NCBI GenBank assembly: GCA_016709845.1
Contig: JADJMA010000004.1
Location: 181,424-245,423, forward strand
Origin: Flammeovirgaceae bacterium
GTDB lineage: Bacteria; Bacteroidota; Bacteroidia; Cytophagales; Cyclobacteriaceae
Direction: 5' to 3'
Length of the DNA: 64,000 bases
This document shows, piece by piece, positions 30,837 through 44,265 of this stretch. Under the pieces are notes generated by a model, which saw nothing but the letters and a program-made list of their open reading frames with translations, had not been told where the DNA came from and made no database searches. How positions within the stretch are numbered: the first letter of the stretch is position 1; each line of letters starts with the position of its first letter. Both the position numbers and the translations under genes were made by a program.

Positions 30837-33455
30837 ATTCGTGTTTTAAGGCCTCTGCTGCATTGGTGTTTGCTGATCTTACTAAAAGAAATAAGATCGA
30901 AGCAAATGCAAAAATGGCAACCACGGCAATGGGTAAAATAAAATCTATCGCGCTAAGCCAAATCCTTACGGGATACGTTGACAACCATAAACCGCCCGCG
31001 TAGTAACTAAGCGGAAATGCAACTACCCCTGCTAACAACAATGCGATTGCAAATTCTGTCGACAGCAATTTGATAATGTTAAGCATAGTTGCACCTAATG
31101 TTTTACGAATTCCTATTTCTTTGGTGCGCTGATACGTCATAAAATACGTGAATCCAAAAAGTCCCAGACACGCTATCCCTAATCCAATGGCGGATAGATA
31201 GCCAAATACTTTCTGCAATTGTTCTTCCTTTTGATATTGTCGGTTGAAGTATTCATCCAAAAAGAAATAATCGAAAGGTTTATCTGGAAAAACAGTTGCC
31301 CATTGTTGTTGAAGTTGTTCAATTGTTTGAGAAGCATCCTTTGAATTTATCTTTACGGTAATAAACTTCATGTAGCCTTGCCCGGGTGTGTACATGGAAG
31401 CCAGAACAGGTTCCTGCATTGACCGCTCATGGAAATCCTCAATCACTCCGATGATCTCGCTGCTCCCCATCAATAAATTTCCGATCGCTTCATCGGCATT
31501 TTTATAGCCTAACATAGTTACTGCAGTCTGATTAAGTATAATCTGCTTGGGCTGCTCATCCGTAAAATTTCTTCCGGCCAATAATTTTAAGCCATACGTA
31601 TCAATAAAATCTTTATCCACCCGGGTGCGTGAGGTTGAAATCAACTCAGGGTTATCTTCCGATTTTCTTAATCTTCCCAACCACTCATTCTCCCTTCCGG
31701 GGATGTTAGAGGTAATGGTAGCATTAACAGCATATGGTTGGTCTTTAACTCTTTCTTAAGGAGGTTTATTCTACTTATAAAGGTGCTGTCCATCTCTGCA
31801 CCCGGTCCGCTCATTGTTTTTATCACCACATTTTGATGCGTATCAAATCCCAGCTCCTGATTTTGCATGAAAGAATTCTGTCGTTGAATGATGAGTGTTG
31901 CACTAATTAGTAAAATGGTAGTAACAAATTGAATTGTTAATAATGACTTTCTTAGTAACCCTTTTGAATTTGAGAAATGTCCGCCCTTTAAGGCTGCCAT
32001 AGGATTAACAGAAGCAAGATTTCGGGAAGGATAAAACCCAACCAGAAATGAAAACAAGATGATCGCACCAAATGCAATGGAAATAAACATCGGATTCAAT
32101 ATAATCTCCATCTCAATATTCTTTTTAGTTAGTGAATTGAAAACGGGTGTCAATAATAACGTAACGGCCAATGCAATGATGAACGCAATCAGGTTTAATA
32201 AAAATGATTCTGTGAAAAACAGCGTCATCAATTGATGACGACTGGAGCCAATAATTTTTCGAACACCAATCTCTTTTGCTCTACGAATAGCCCGCGCCAA
32301 CGACAAGTTGAGATAATTTATTAAGGCCAGGATAAGAATAAAAGCGGCTACTATTTGTAGCACATTAACCACTCGTTCGCTCCCGTTGATTTGCATCTCA
32401 CTAACCAGGTTAGAATGTAAATGAATGTCTTCGATAGGTTGAAGAAAGAAATTAGCCGTTGCGCGATTCGCGTTCTCATTGCCTTTCATTTTTTCTGTTA
32501 ATATTTTCTGCATCATCGACTCGACTTCTGCCTGATCTGTATTGGGACGCAGAAGCAAATAGGTATAAAATCCATCCCAGTTCCACGCACTACGGTCTCC
32601 ATATACATTCATCCATGAGGTTAAAAAATTAAATTGCAGGTGCGAGTTTACTGGCAAGTCTTTAAACACTCCGGTCACAACCTGATCGGCCATGCCTTGC
32701 CAATGAATAGTTTTGTTAATGGCTTCCGCGTTTCCAAAATATTTGTTTGCTGCCGATTCTGACAAGATTATTTTATTAGCACCATTTAGTGCTGTCAAAG
32801 GATTGCCATGAATAAACTCCAAAGGAAAAATATTTAGAAAAGTAGAATCAACGGCATAGACGGAAGATTCTGTAAACGTTTTCTGTTGACCATCTCCTTC
32901 AATCATCATCACGGCCTCAACATGGGTAGTGACGGGAAACATCCGTGCATAATTCTCAATGGCAGGAATGGTTTCTTTTAGAGTTTCACCAACAGCAGGA
33001 AAGATCTTGCGCTTTGCTGTATTGCATTCATTATCAATAAGCCGCGAATAGCTTACGCGGACGATGTCCTTCGATCGTTGAAAAAATTTATCATAACTTT
33101 TTTCGAACTCGACATAATTCAACATCAATAGGCAAACGGCAATGCCCATGACCAAACCAGTAATATTAATAAAAGTGAAAACCGAATGCCTGCGCATGTT
33201 GCGCATGCTAAACTTCAAGTAGTTTGAAATCATAATAGGATAAAGATGAATTGAACGTTTATTTCTAAGTAAAATCCCCGGCCTAAAAAATCGAATTACA
33301 TTCCAAAGTAATCTCCGCTTTGCACGCTTCTCTCCAAACTGTTTTATATCTCTCTCAAATTTTTGAAGGAGGTCGCCTTCAATTTCTTCGTAGAGATGAT
33401 CGGGGCAGAAACTGCGAAGTAGTCGAATTGAAAATACCGTGTTGATCTCACTCAT
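30835..33455 (-). CDS. FtsX/MacB-type permease with PadR-linked prefix domain, copy 5 (one frameshift)
   Basis: About 873 residues after correcting one frameshift near 31735. N-terminal prefix domain (LLRSFCPDHLYEEIEGDL, FERDIKQFGEKRAKRRLL), then membrane helix near residue 95, a MacB-like periplasmic region, three-helix FtsX domain (RRAKEIGVRKIIGSSRHQL), a second periplasmic region and second FtsX domain (RTKEIGIRKTLGAT). Last of five tandem paralogues; its start overlaps the stop of copy 4 by 8 bases. Without an ABC ATPase in the cluster, the energising partner is unknown. Confidence 0.85.
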
Positions 33456-36070
33456 TCTTTAATGAATTGATTGGATTAGTTGTTGCCGCGCGGGTCGTCT
33501 GAACACTTATAGTAAGCAAGGCAATCCCTAATAATATTATCAAAGGCAATAGAAATATATCAGGAGAGAAACTGATTCGATAAGGGAAATGTTTTAACCA
33601 CGCGTTTACACCAAGTCCTATCAAAGGCAACGCCAACACGCTGGCGAAAAGCAACGGCTTGAGGAATTGGCCAGTAAGCAAATAAAGAATAGAACTTACT
33701 GATGCCCCTAATACCTTACGAATACTGATTTCCTTTAAGCGATGTATAGTAGTGAATGAAGCCAGACCCCATAGCCCCAGACAGCCTATGAGCACAGCTA
33801 AAACAGAAAACATACTGAGTAATTTCGAAAACTGCTGTTCAGACTTATATTGTGCGTTATAGGAATCGCTAAGAAAGTAATATGAAAAAGGATCTTCTGG
33901 AAATAACTTTTCAAATTTTTGCTTTATGAGTTCAATAGTCTGAGGAATGTTACCATTCAATTGAATCGAGATATTAGCGTTTGAGATTTTCTCTATTCTA
34001 AAAATCATTGGCTCATAAGGTTCTTTCAGTGAACGCCAATGATGGTTTTTAACGACACCCAGTATTGACAAGGTGCCGCCTGGAGTTATCAGTTTTTCTT
34101 GAAGTGCTTCTTCATTTGTTCCTAATTGAAAAACCTTTACTGCTTCTTCATTAACTATTATAGATTCCATATCAGAATTGACTTGTGAATTCCAAAACTT
34201 ACCAGCCAACAAATCAATCTTATAGAGATCCATGAAATCCGATCTACCCAGTACACATTACCAATTCTATTTTCTTGCAAAGGCCTGCCGAACTTACGCA
34301 TCCCTGCGCTCAAACTTGCCTCAGTAGCAGGGACCGAAAAGACGTTGCCACTTTGGCAATTGTCGTAAATTGAAATAGTTCATTTTGAATGTCGTCATTC
34401 TTTCGGCTAATCCATCGCCATCTGTAAGCTCAGGTCCTTTAACAATCATGATCTGACTTATATTAAAATTCTTTTCCTGACTCTGCATAAACATAACTTG
34501 CTTGTAGATAACGAACGTTCCAACAAGCAGTAGCAGAGAACATGCAAACTGAAAAACAACAAGGCCATTTCGCAACGAAAAGCGCTGTGCATTCGCAATC
34601 ACTTTACCTTTTATAACTTCAATTGTTTTGAAGGAGGAGAGAACAAAGGCGGGGTAAGCTCCGGAAACTAAAGACCCGATAATAAATATTCCCAATGACA
34701 TCATCCAAAATTTTGGTTCATTGAATCCAATTTTTAAGGATAGCCCCACAATGTTGTTTAACAAGGGTAGAAGCAACCGTGCTATTCCAAGGGACAGCAT
34801 TATGCTCATTAAATTTATCAGAAATGACTCAAAGAGAAATTGAGAAATAAGCTGCCCACGCAAAACCCCAATTGCTTTTTTAACGCCAACTTCCCGAGCT
34901 CTCTCCATGGCCCGAGCTGTTGCCAGGTTGATATAGTTCACCCAAGCAATAGCCAACACAAAAGCTGCAATGATGGCAAAGAAATAAATAGTATTGCGAT
35001 GAGTACCGGGGTCATTCAAATCAGGAGAATAATGAATATCAATCAGGGGTTGAAATTCAAATTTTGCATTAGCGTTAATGCTTTTGTCATCGCCTCTATA
35101 CCCTTTTACAAAATCTTGAATTTTATCGTTTAACTGAGAAACATCTGTTCCTTCCTTTACTTCGATATAGGTGGAAAAATTATCCCACCTTGAATTATCA
35201 TTTACATAAAATTCGTTTTTTAAAAGATTTTGCATCGGCAGAAGTAACTTGAAATTAAAATGAGAGTTTTCTGGAATGTCTTCCAAAACAGCTGAGACCG
35301 TGTATAATCCGGGTGTCCACCACCCTTCTACATTGATGATTTTGCCGATGGCACTAACACCACTCCCAAAATATTTATCAGCAATCGACTTTGTAATTAC
35401 AATTGAACCTGGCTCAGTCAATGCTTCAGCGTTGCCTTCAATAAATTTAAACGAGAACATTTGAAGAAACGTGCTATCAACAGAATATATTAGTGATTCC
35501 TGGGATCGGATTTTCTCACCACTTGCTTTTGTAGCACTTACAATGCTACCATTACCGTGCATTCGTACAAATGACTTTATTTCAGGAAAATAATTTAATA
35601 GCGAAGGGCCCAAATCGTAACCACCATATTCATCTATAGGCCCATCGGTATAAAAGTGAACTTACTACACGATAAATTTTATTAGCCTTTGCGTGAAACG
35701 TGTCGTAGCTCGATTCATACATCACGTACTTGCTGATTACCAAACAAACGGCCATCCCCATGGCAAGCCCAAACACATTAATGAGCGAATAGGTTTTTCT
35801 TTTCAATAAACTTCTAACTGTTATCTTAAAGTAATTGCTAATCATAGCTGACTGATTAAAACTCGTTGAAATCTTATTCCTTAAAACTATTCCCGGTCTA
35901 CAAAATCGAATCACATTCCACAACAATCTCCGCTTGGCCTTCTTCACTCCAAATAGTTTTACATCTCGCTCAAATTTTTGAATCAGATCCCCTTCAATTT
36001 CTTCGTAGAGATGTTCAGGACAAAATCCTTTAAGAATGCGAAAAGCAATATGTGGTTTGTCGTTACTCAC
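33448..36070 (-). CDS. FtsX/MacB-type permease with prefix domain, copy 4 (three frameshifts)
   Basis: Same architecture as copy 5: prefix (FCPEHLYEEIEGDLIQKF, FERDVKLFGVKKAKRRLL), FtsX signature MERAREVGVKKAIGV and, in the last part, HRLKEISIRKVLGAS. Frameshifts near 35650, 34340 and 34240, each in or next to short homopolymers. 8-base overlap with copy 3 stop and copy 5 start. C-terminal end TNPINSLKNE is shared by the group (NP..SLRNE). Confidence 0.8.
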
Positions 36071-38666
36071 TTCTTAAATTATTTGTCGGATTGGTTAATG
36101 AGGCTTTAATCGTTTGGGTACTTACCGTAACTATTGATATCGTAATCAGAATAATAATTGGAATTATAAACAAGTCCCACGTTATGCTAACCTGATACGC
36201 ATAATTGCTGAGAATTGAATTTGCCGCGTACCAACCCAGCGGTAGGGCTATTACCCCCGCCAGAACTACCGGTTTTAAAAACTGACGAAGGAATAGAAAT
36301 AGAATATTGGATACATTCGCCCCAAGTACTTTTCTGATACTCACTTCCTTTACTCTCCTCAACGTAACAAATGAGGCCATTCCCCAAAGCCCCATACACG
36401 AAATACAAATAGCCAAGACTGCAAACGTCAACAACAAAGAATAAAATTTTGATTCCCTTTTATAAAATATGTCAATGTCCTCATTTAAAAATTTTGACTC
36501 ATACACGCCATCCGGAAAATGCTTTTTCCACGCCAATTCGATTTCTTCTAATGTGTTTGCTTTCTGAAGTTTCTCCAACCTGATATTTGCCTGACTATAA
36601 ACGGTGGGATCATGCCTTATTAAAACAGGAGAGATTGTATACTGTAACGGTTCGTTATTGAAATTGGCAACAACTCCGGTTATCTCAGTCGGGCCACCCC
36701 ACCAAAATTGTTTACCCACCGCTTCCTGTGCAGAGCCAAGATTGAGTGCCTCCAATAATTTTTCATTAACCACCACTTTACTAATTAGCGTGTCCTCGAT
36801 AGCGGAAGGTGGTGGAACCTGACCACTGATTAATTGAATTCCATAAACAGAAAAGAAATTTTCATCGCCATAAATAGCGCATACACTTTGTCGTTCACTT
36901 GCTTCATCTTTACTAATCGTATTCCACCAATGATCATCACTTATTGGCGCTGACCGCGAAAGCGAAATTTCTTTTACTCCCGCTATTGAATGCACCTGAT
37001 TAACAAAGGCGCTTGCCGATACAGTACTGCCGAGCGGCACTTGCAAAACATTCTCCGTTATCAATCCAAGGTTTTTATTATGCATGTAGGTAACCTGCCT
37101 CGCGATTAACAGAACGGTAATGGCAAGTGTAGCAGAAATAGCGAACTGTGCTACAACCAATCCTTGTTGAGTCCACGATGCTGAATTCTTTACAGACTTT
37201 AGTAATTCTGACGGCTTAAGCCTGGCACTCACCAGCGAAGGATATAGTCCGGCAAGAAATCCCAATAGCGGGAGCCCAACCAGGAAGGAAATAATTAATA
37301 CCGGTGATTGCAAGAATTGTAAATCAAGGTTTAGATCTAATGCAAAGTTGATCGGTCGGATTAAAAGGCTTGCAGTTAACATGGCGAGCACCCCTGCGGC
37401 CAGCGTGAGCAGCCAAGTCTCAATTAAGAACTGAGTGATTAACTGAATTTTTTTAGCGCCCATAAATTTTCGAACACATACTTCTTTCGCACGGGTAATT
37501 GCTTGCGCTACAGAAAGGTTGATGAAATTTATACAAGCAAGCACCAGAACAATTACACCAATAGCACCAAAAAGCCAAAGCCACGATGGACTCGTTGATT
37601 TAACCCAAGGCCCGCCACCAAAACGAGCATCATCAAGATGAATGTCGAGCAAGGGTTGTATTTCAAAACTGCCTCGAATAGTTTTATCAAGCTGGGGAGA
37701 TGCGTTTATGCTTTGTCAGCAATGGAGTTTAACTGCGCTTCAACATTGTTGAGTGATGTACTTTCCTCAAGAACTACAAAGGTAGAAGCTTGCAGTTTGG
37801 TCCAGGAAAAGTCTCCGAAATACCAGGTGTCACCGTTGTTCAAAAATTTCTCATCATCAACATAAGAAAGTAATATAGTAGCGGGAAGGCTTGTGTTAGA
37901 AGGCAAGTCGCGCATCAATCCGGCAACGGTAATGTCAAATTCATTTCTATACCGAAATGTTTTGCCTACTGGATTGTCGCTGCCAAATAACTTTAGTGCT
38001 GTTTCTTCTGAGAGGATAGCTTGATACGGTTTGGTCAGTGCATCTCGGCCATTGCCTGTAATAATGTCTACATTAAAAATGTCAAGAAATTCTGGGTCAG
38101 CGATAAGAACATGCTCCTGTTTAAAATGCCTGTCTCCGTTAATCTCAATCACACTGTTAAATTGAGGTAAGACTTGAGAAACATATTTTAATCCAGAGAC
38201 TTCATTTCTTAAGGCTTGTGCCAGCACAATGGGAGTCGCGTAGAGATCAAATTGTTTCTCAGACTCCTTCCACACCGAATTGATACGATAGGTTTGCTTT
38301 GCTTCAGGTTGATAGGAATCAAAACTTAATTCATGACGAATAAATAGAGCAATGAGCAAGCATGCGCAAATGCCCAGGGTGAGTCCGAAAACATGAATGA
38401 AGGTGTTAATCTTTTGTCTTCCTAAATGACGAAGACTAAATTGAATATTATTAATAATCATATTCGTTTGATTAGTCCTTGTTGACATTCTTCTTAAAAC
38501 TATTCCTGGCCTAAAAAGCGAATCACATTCCAAAGTAATCTTCGCCTCGATCGCTTCACGCCAAAAGTTTTATATCTCGCTCAAATTTTTGAATCAGGTC
38601 GCCTTCAATTTCTTCGTAGAGATGATCGGGACAAAACGAGCGGAGTAGTTTAAAAACACCTTTCAT
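36063..38666 (-). CDS. FtsX/MacB-type permease with prefix domain, copy 3 (three frameshifts)
   Basis: Start ATG 38666, one base after the stop of copy 2. Prefix domain recovered after two T-run indels (near 38572 and 38515): LLRSFCPDHLYEEIEGDL then KLFGVKRSRRRLLWN. A third frameshift near 37705 joins the periplasmic domain to ASPQLDKTIRGSFEIQPL. FtsX signatures ITRAKEVCVRKFMGAKK and RRVKEVSIRKVLGAN. About 868 residues. Confidence 0.8.
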
Positions 38667-38667
38667 G

Positions 38668-41291
38668 TTACTCCATTTTAATCACATCCACAGGATTCAT
38701 GCTTCCGGATTTCAATGCAGAATATCCGCCAGATAAAATCACAAGTACCAACGAAATACCACTCATTAAAAGAAACGGAGTAATGGTTAGGTCGATACGA
38801 TAGGCAAAGACATTCAGCCATTCCTTCATCAGCCAATAGGCAACGGGCAGCGACAGTGCGTTAGCAATTAAAACTATCCGTACAAAATAACCCAAGTGCA
38901 AACCGGCTATCTGTTGCTGGGTAGCACCGAGTACTTTGCGAATTCCAAATTCTTTCATTCGCTTCATCGACATGTAGGCGGCCATAGAAAAAATGCCCAG
39001 CATGGATACTAATACAATAACAAATGTGCCGAATTGAAGCGAAGCAAAAACTTTGGTTTCTTTCTGATGTGTGCTGTTGTACAGTTCATCAACAAAGCGA
39101 AGCATAAGCGGGTAGCCGGGCATTACTCCTTTGTACGTTTCTTCAATGGATTTGGCGATGTATTGTTCATCGCTACTGTAGCGAACATAAATAAAGTTGT
39201 CCGGGTAGTCACTTTGCCAGGGCAGGCGCATCACCAGAGGTCGTACCTTATTATAGAGTGAACTGATATTGATATCTGCCACCACGCCTACCACGGTGCC
39301 ATCCCATTTTCCTTTTTCTTCCGGATGTGTGTAGATGCGTTTTCCAATTGGATCATCCCAACCCAGCTCACGTGCTGCTGTTTCATTAATAACAAAAGCA
39401 GCGCCACTATCGGACGGAATGTTCGCACTAAAAGTCCGGCCCTTAAGCAGCGGAATGCCCAGCGTGGTGAACAATTCATCGTCTGAGAAAACTTCATAAA
39501 GTTCCACCTGCCTCATGTTGTCTTTGTCTTCCACAAAATACCAATCCTTCCAATAGCCACCGCCTATCCGAAAAGAACTATTCGATACCGAGATGACTCC
39601 TGGCATCCGCTTCAATTCATTTCTGAAGGTTTGCATTTTCTGCAACGTAAGTTCTTGCGGCATGCTCAGTACCAATAAATTTTTTCTGTCGAAGCCCAGC
39701 TCTTTGTTGTGTACGAAGTTGATCTGGCTGCCCACTACCAATGTGCAACAAAGACAAACGGCCGAGACCGTGAACTGTGTGAACAATAATATTCGGCTTA
39801 GGCGTGAGTTGTAGCCACCTGCTGTAGATTTCAGGTTTTGATTAACACTGCTGATGCTGAATTGTCGTGCGGGAAACCAGGAAGCAAAAAGTAGCAAGCC
39901 AATTAGTCCTATTGCAGACATCCCTATTACTTCCGGTCGTAGAAGCATATTGAATCGTAAATCGGAATCCAATAGTTGAGCAATTTGTGGAGACAATAAA
40001 TAAAGCATTAACACAGCCAGCGACAAAGAAAGAAATGCGAAGAGAATGGTTTCGAGTGTTACCTGTGTTATCAACTGGTAACTGCGCGCGCCCAACACTT
40101 TACGAACACCCGTCTCGCGTGAGCGACTTATAAAATCGGCAACAGAAAGATTCACGTAATTGATTCCCGCTACCAGCAGCAACAAAAGACCCAACGTGGA
40201 AAATGCATAAACATAGACCACACTGCCTTTGGATGAGAAATCGTAGCGGTATTGTGGACCAAGATAAATGTCAGCGAGTGGCTGAAAGGCCAGCGTAAAT
40301 CCATGCTCCGCACGAATAGATTTCTTCACATATTGGTCGAGCAATCGTTCTACTTTAGATGAGAATGATTCATCCACGGGACGATTGAATCGTACGTACA
40401 GCGCGGCAGATTGATCGCTAAAAGCAACAGGATCTATAATGCTATTAAGGTTTAGTTCATCTTGAACGCGTATGGGTACCATCGCACTCACAAACAAGTG
40501 CGAGTTGGGTTTACTGTCTTCAATAACCGCAGTTACTTCGTGCAATTCCTGCCCGTTAATGGAGATTATTTTTGCAACACATCAGTGGTACCGAAAATCG
40601 TTTGCGCCAGTGTGCGAGTAAGTACTATGCCATTGGGATTTTTTAATGCATCCTTATCTCCCTTAATAAATTGGAAGGTGAGTACATCAAACAAGGAGCT
40701 ATCAGTTTCGATCAAGTTTTCGCAGTCAATAACCTTATTGTTGTAGAGCAAATAAGTTGCATTGGCGTATCTTATTCTCGCTGTTGATTTAATTTCGGGA
40801 AGTTGATGTAACAAAGGGCCGAGGGCAAGAGGTGTGATGGCATATTTTTCTATGGCATCGTTGTCTTTTCTTTCAGAGGTGACCCGATAGACATTTTCAT
40901 AGTCTTCGTGAAACCGGTCGAACGACCATTGATAAGAAACGTAGATAGAAATAGCAAGGAAGCTGAAGAGTGCAAGTGACAATCCACCCAACTTAAAAGT
41001 AAAATTGACTTTGCTTTTCCGAATGTGGCGGAGGCTGGTAATCAAATAGTTTTTTAACATGGGTGACGGGTTCGTATAGAATGATAGTTGATTCCTGAAA
41101 ACTATTCCCGGCCTGCAAAACCGAATCGCGTTCCACATTAATCTCCGCTTCGCTCGCTTCTCTCCATACAGTTTTACATCTCGCTCAAAATTTTGAATCA
41201 GATCCCCTTCAATTTCTTCGTAGAGATGTTCAGGACAGAAACTGCGAAGAAATTTAATGGCAAAAGAATATGTGAGATTCTCCTTACTCAT
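38668..41291 (-). CDS. FtsX/MacB-type permease with prefix domain, copy 2 (one frameshift)
   Basis: About 875 residues; frameshift near 40570 between TTDVLQK and the continuing frame reading ISINGQELHEV. Prefix FERDVKLYGEKRAKRRLM. FtsX signatures SRSRETGVRKVLGARS and KRMKEFGIRKVLGATQ. Ends MNPVDVIKME, slightly different from the other copies. Start overlaps the stop of copy 1 by 8 bases. Confidence 0.85.
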
Positions 41292-43913
41292 TTCTTAAAC
41301 TATCTACCGGATTAGCATTCGCAGCCCGAATCGTTTGCGTACTAATAGTTAGTAGTGCAATAGCAAGAATACTCAAGGCCGCAATTACAAAAACCCAAAT
41401 ATCTAAAGACACACGGTAAGCAAAATGATTGCAACCACCAATTAATAGACATCCACCCAACTGGGGTGAAAATGATAACAGCAATCATTATTGGTTTTAT
41501 AGAAGCATAACTAAGCAGTCGCGTAATACTCAGTGCAGAGCCACCCATTACTTTGCGAATGCCAATTTCTTTTACCCGCGCTTCGGCCATGTGAGTTGCT
41601 AAGCCCAACAAACCCAGGCAGGCAATAAAGATGGCGACCGAAGTAAAAACAGTTGTAATCAGCAAGGTAGTTCGCATATCCTCAAACTTGCTTTGATAGT
41701 CGAGGTCAGCAAAGTGATACTCGAATGGATACTCGGGATTGTATTTGTTTGTGAGTGAAGACAAAGTAGCGAGGTGCTCCTGGGTAGACTGTGACGGATT
41801 CAGTTTTATGTACACAACGCTAAAAGCCCATTTCTGTTTTGGGCCGAACAAGACAATCGGTTCTGTTTTTCGGAAGGGCGATGTAAATACAAAATCTTTC
41901 ACAACGCCAATCACATGCCACTCGCGTCCATTGTCTTTAATGACCTCGCCAATAGGATTATCGAAACCCATGGTGCTCAACGCAGTCTCATTCAAGATAG
42001 CTGCTGTGGAATCCGTTGCAAATTGTTGCAGATCAAAATCACGACCCGTTAGCACCTGTAGTCCGAATGTTGTGGAAGGATTGTCGTCCATATAAACTCG
42101 TTCAAAGTCCGTACGGTCTTCCGGATTTTTTCCACGCCATTCTATCCCACCTGTGCTGCTCCACTGTTCGGTAATGGGGGCACTTACTTTCGTAATGGAA
42201 ACGGAAGTACCACTTTTGTGAAAGTTCATTCTTAAATACCTCAAAGTTTTTAGACATCTCCCCGGTTAGCGGAATGTATACCAGGTTATTCCTTGAATAT
42301 CCTGCATCCCGGTTCTGCACATACATAATCTGCTTTCGAATAACAATAGCTGATACCACCAGCGTAACCGCAAAGCCAAATTGAAAAACAACAAGCAGAT
42401 TACGGAGAATACTTCGGTGTGAAGAAACACCAAGCCCCTTCAGAATTTGTACTGGCTTGAACGCTGAGATATACAGTGCCGGGTAGCTGCCCGCCAGAAA
42501 ACCAATACCAAAAATAATAGCAGCAGCCGAAAGCCAAAGCGTTGAGTTACTCAGATCAAGTATAAGCTGATTACCAATCAGCACATTGAAAAAGGGTAGT
42601 ATCAGGTAAACAAGCACGAGTGAGACAGCTCCCGCACTTACAGCCATTAAGATGGCTTCACATAAAAACTGTACAATAAGTGTGATGCGAAACGCCCCTG
42701 TTACTTTCCTCACCGCAACTTCTTTCGATCGTCTTTGTGCACGGGCTGTGCTCAGATTAATAAAGTTTATACTGGCAATCGCCAACAGGCAAATACCTAA
42801 AATACCAAGCATACGAATGACTTCGATGCGTCCGCCAACAGCAACCCCATTTTCAAAACGTGAGTAGAGTCGCATTTTTGTAAGCGGATAAAGAAATATC
42901 TCTATATGCTGGCCATCGGCATAATGTTTCTTCTCAACATCTTTGATTGCCTCGTTGACAGACGTGAGGTCATATCCTTCTTTCAACTTTACCAGTGTGG
43001 TCACTGAGTTGTTACCCCAAAAGGTATCCTTCTCACCCAAGCTCTCCAGAAAGGCAAAGGAGATCAGGTATTCGAATTTGAAATCGGTATTGGGCGGCAA
43101 GTCTTTCAACACCCCGGTTACTGTAAAATCGAATTTGTAACCCTCTTGACTAAGGGTAACTGTTTCTCCAAAAGCTTCTTTCTCACCAAAAAGTTGCTTT
43201 GCAAATTTTTCAGTAATGATAATTGAGCTCGGATCAGCAAATGCTTTTTGTGGATCCCCTTTCAAAAAAGTAAACGATAAAATATTCAGCAGCGAAGCAT
43301 CAGCAAACACGCCTGATGTTTTGACTAGTTTGGTATCCCCCACAGTAAATAAGTGCGAGACTCCCCATTTGGCATAACTGGCCGCAGCTTCAATCGAAGC
43401 ATATTCTTCTTTCAGTGTAGGCGCAAGTACTCGCGGTGTGGTTTCCCAGCAAACCAGTTGACCATTTTCAAGAGACCGATTCCAGCCCATGTACAGTCGG
43501 TCTTTATCGGCATGGTATTGTTCGAAGCTAAGTTCCTGCGCTATCCAGATGAAAAGTAGGAGTGCTCCGGTGAAACCCATAGTGAGTCCCAAAATATTAA
43601 TAGCCGAAAAGGCTTTATGACGAAACATAAACCGCACCGCAACTTTGAAATAGTTTGTCAACATATAAAATGGTGTTAAGTCAATAGAAGAATCATTTCT
43701 AAATAAAATACCGGGCCGAAAAACCGAATCACATTCCAAAGCAATCTTCGCTTTGCTCTTCGTAGAATGTAGGCGTCAGACACTTTCAAAGTGTCAGACG
43801 CCTTGAGATCCCGTTTAAACTTTTGAATCAGGTCACCTTCTATTTCTTCGCGTAGTTGCAGGGCAAAACCATTTCAGAAAGTTCAAAATCCAAGCAGGAG
43901 GTTGAAAATTCAT
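41284..43913 (-). CDS. FtsX/MacB-type permease with prefix domain, copy 1, carrying an in-frame 33-nt palindrome (several frameshifts)
   Basis: First permease after padR; start ATG 43913 lies two bases past the PadR stop. The prefix reads NFQPPAWILNFLKWFCP then, after a frameshift near 43855, QLREEIEGDLIQKF. Between RDLK and RRAKRRLLWN it has a longer segment (KASDTLKVSDAYI) encoded by the repeat at 43771-43803, absent from the other four copies. Further frameshifts near 43717, 42225 and 41420. FtsX signatures RRSKEVAVRKVTGAF and ARVKEIGIRKVMGGS. C-terminus ANPVDSLRNE. Confidence 0.8.
43771..43803. repeat. 33-nt palindrome inserted in frame in a permease gene
   Basis: Left arm AGGCGTCAGACACTTT, central C, right arm AAAGTGTCAGACGCCT; arms are inverted repeats with one mismatch. 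It encodes part of the prefix domain of permease copy 1 (minus strand) without a stop. Four paralogues in the same operon have six residues where this one has fifteen, so the element has been added to coding DNA. Confidence 0.9.
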
Positions 43914-43915
43914 AC

Positions 43916-44242
43916 TCAGGATATCTTAAGCTGCGGCACTAGTTTCCACAAGCTCAAACGGGCTTCTTTCATTGCTTTCAACATAGAAAGGCCCGCATTG
44001 GTTACTGTATAAATTCTCTTCCTGCGCCCACCTCGTTCAGCCGTACCGCCACCCATGGCTGATTTTAAAAAACCCTTGTCTTCCAATCGGTAGAGGGTAA
44101 CATGCACCGCACTTAAGTTTACATCGCGCTTCATGCGGGTTTCAATTTCTTCCGCAATCGCAGCCCCATAAGCATCCTCTTGCAAGGCTGCTACTAAGGT
44201 TAAAACCAGTTCCTCAAACTCACCTAAAAATTCCTTAGCCAT
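43916..44242 (-). CDS. PadR-family transcriptional regulator
   Basis: 108 residues, intact. PadR winged-helix features: GEFEELVLTLVAALQEDAYG, VTLYRLEDKGFL, and the beta-wing GGRRKRIYTVTNAG. Usually a repressor that responds to small molecules and is often genetically linked to permeases with a prefix domain, as here. First gene of the six-gene operon; a candidate operator lies upstream at 44287. AAGGA precedes its ATG by 8 bases. Confidence 0.9.
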   Translation of the reverse strand: MAKEFLGEFEELVLTLVAALQEDAYGAAIAEEIETRMKRDVNLSAVHVTLYRLEDKGFLKSAMGGGTAERGGRRKRIYTVTNAGLSMLKAMKEARLSLWKLVPQLKIS

Positions 44243-44265
44243 ATATATCCTTATATTTTGTTAAG

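Noticed and set aside
30835..43913. Tandem permeases as an assembly duplication
   Set aside because: The copies share layout but differ widely in sequence, and the gene junctions are tidy, so they are true paralogues.
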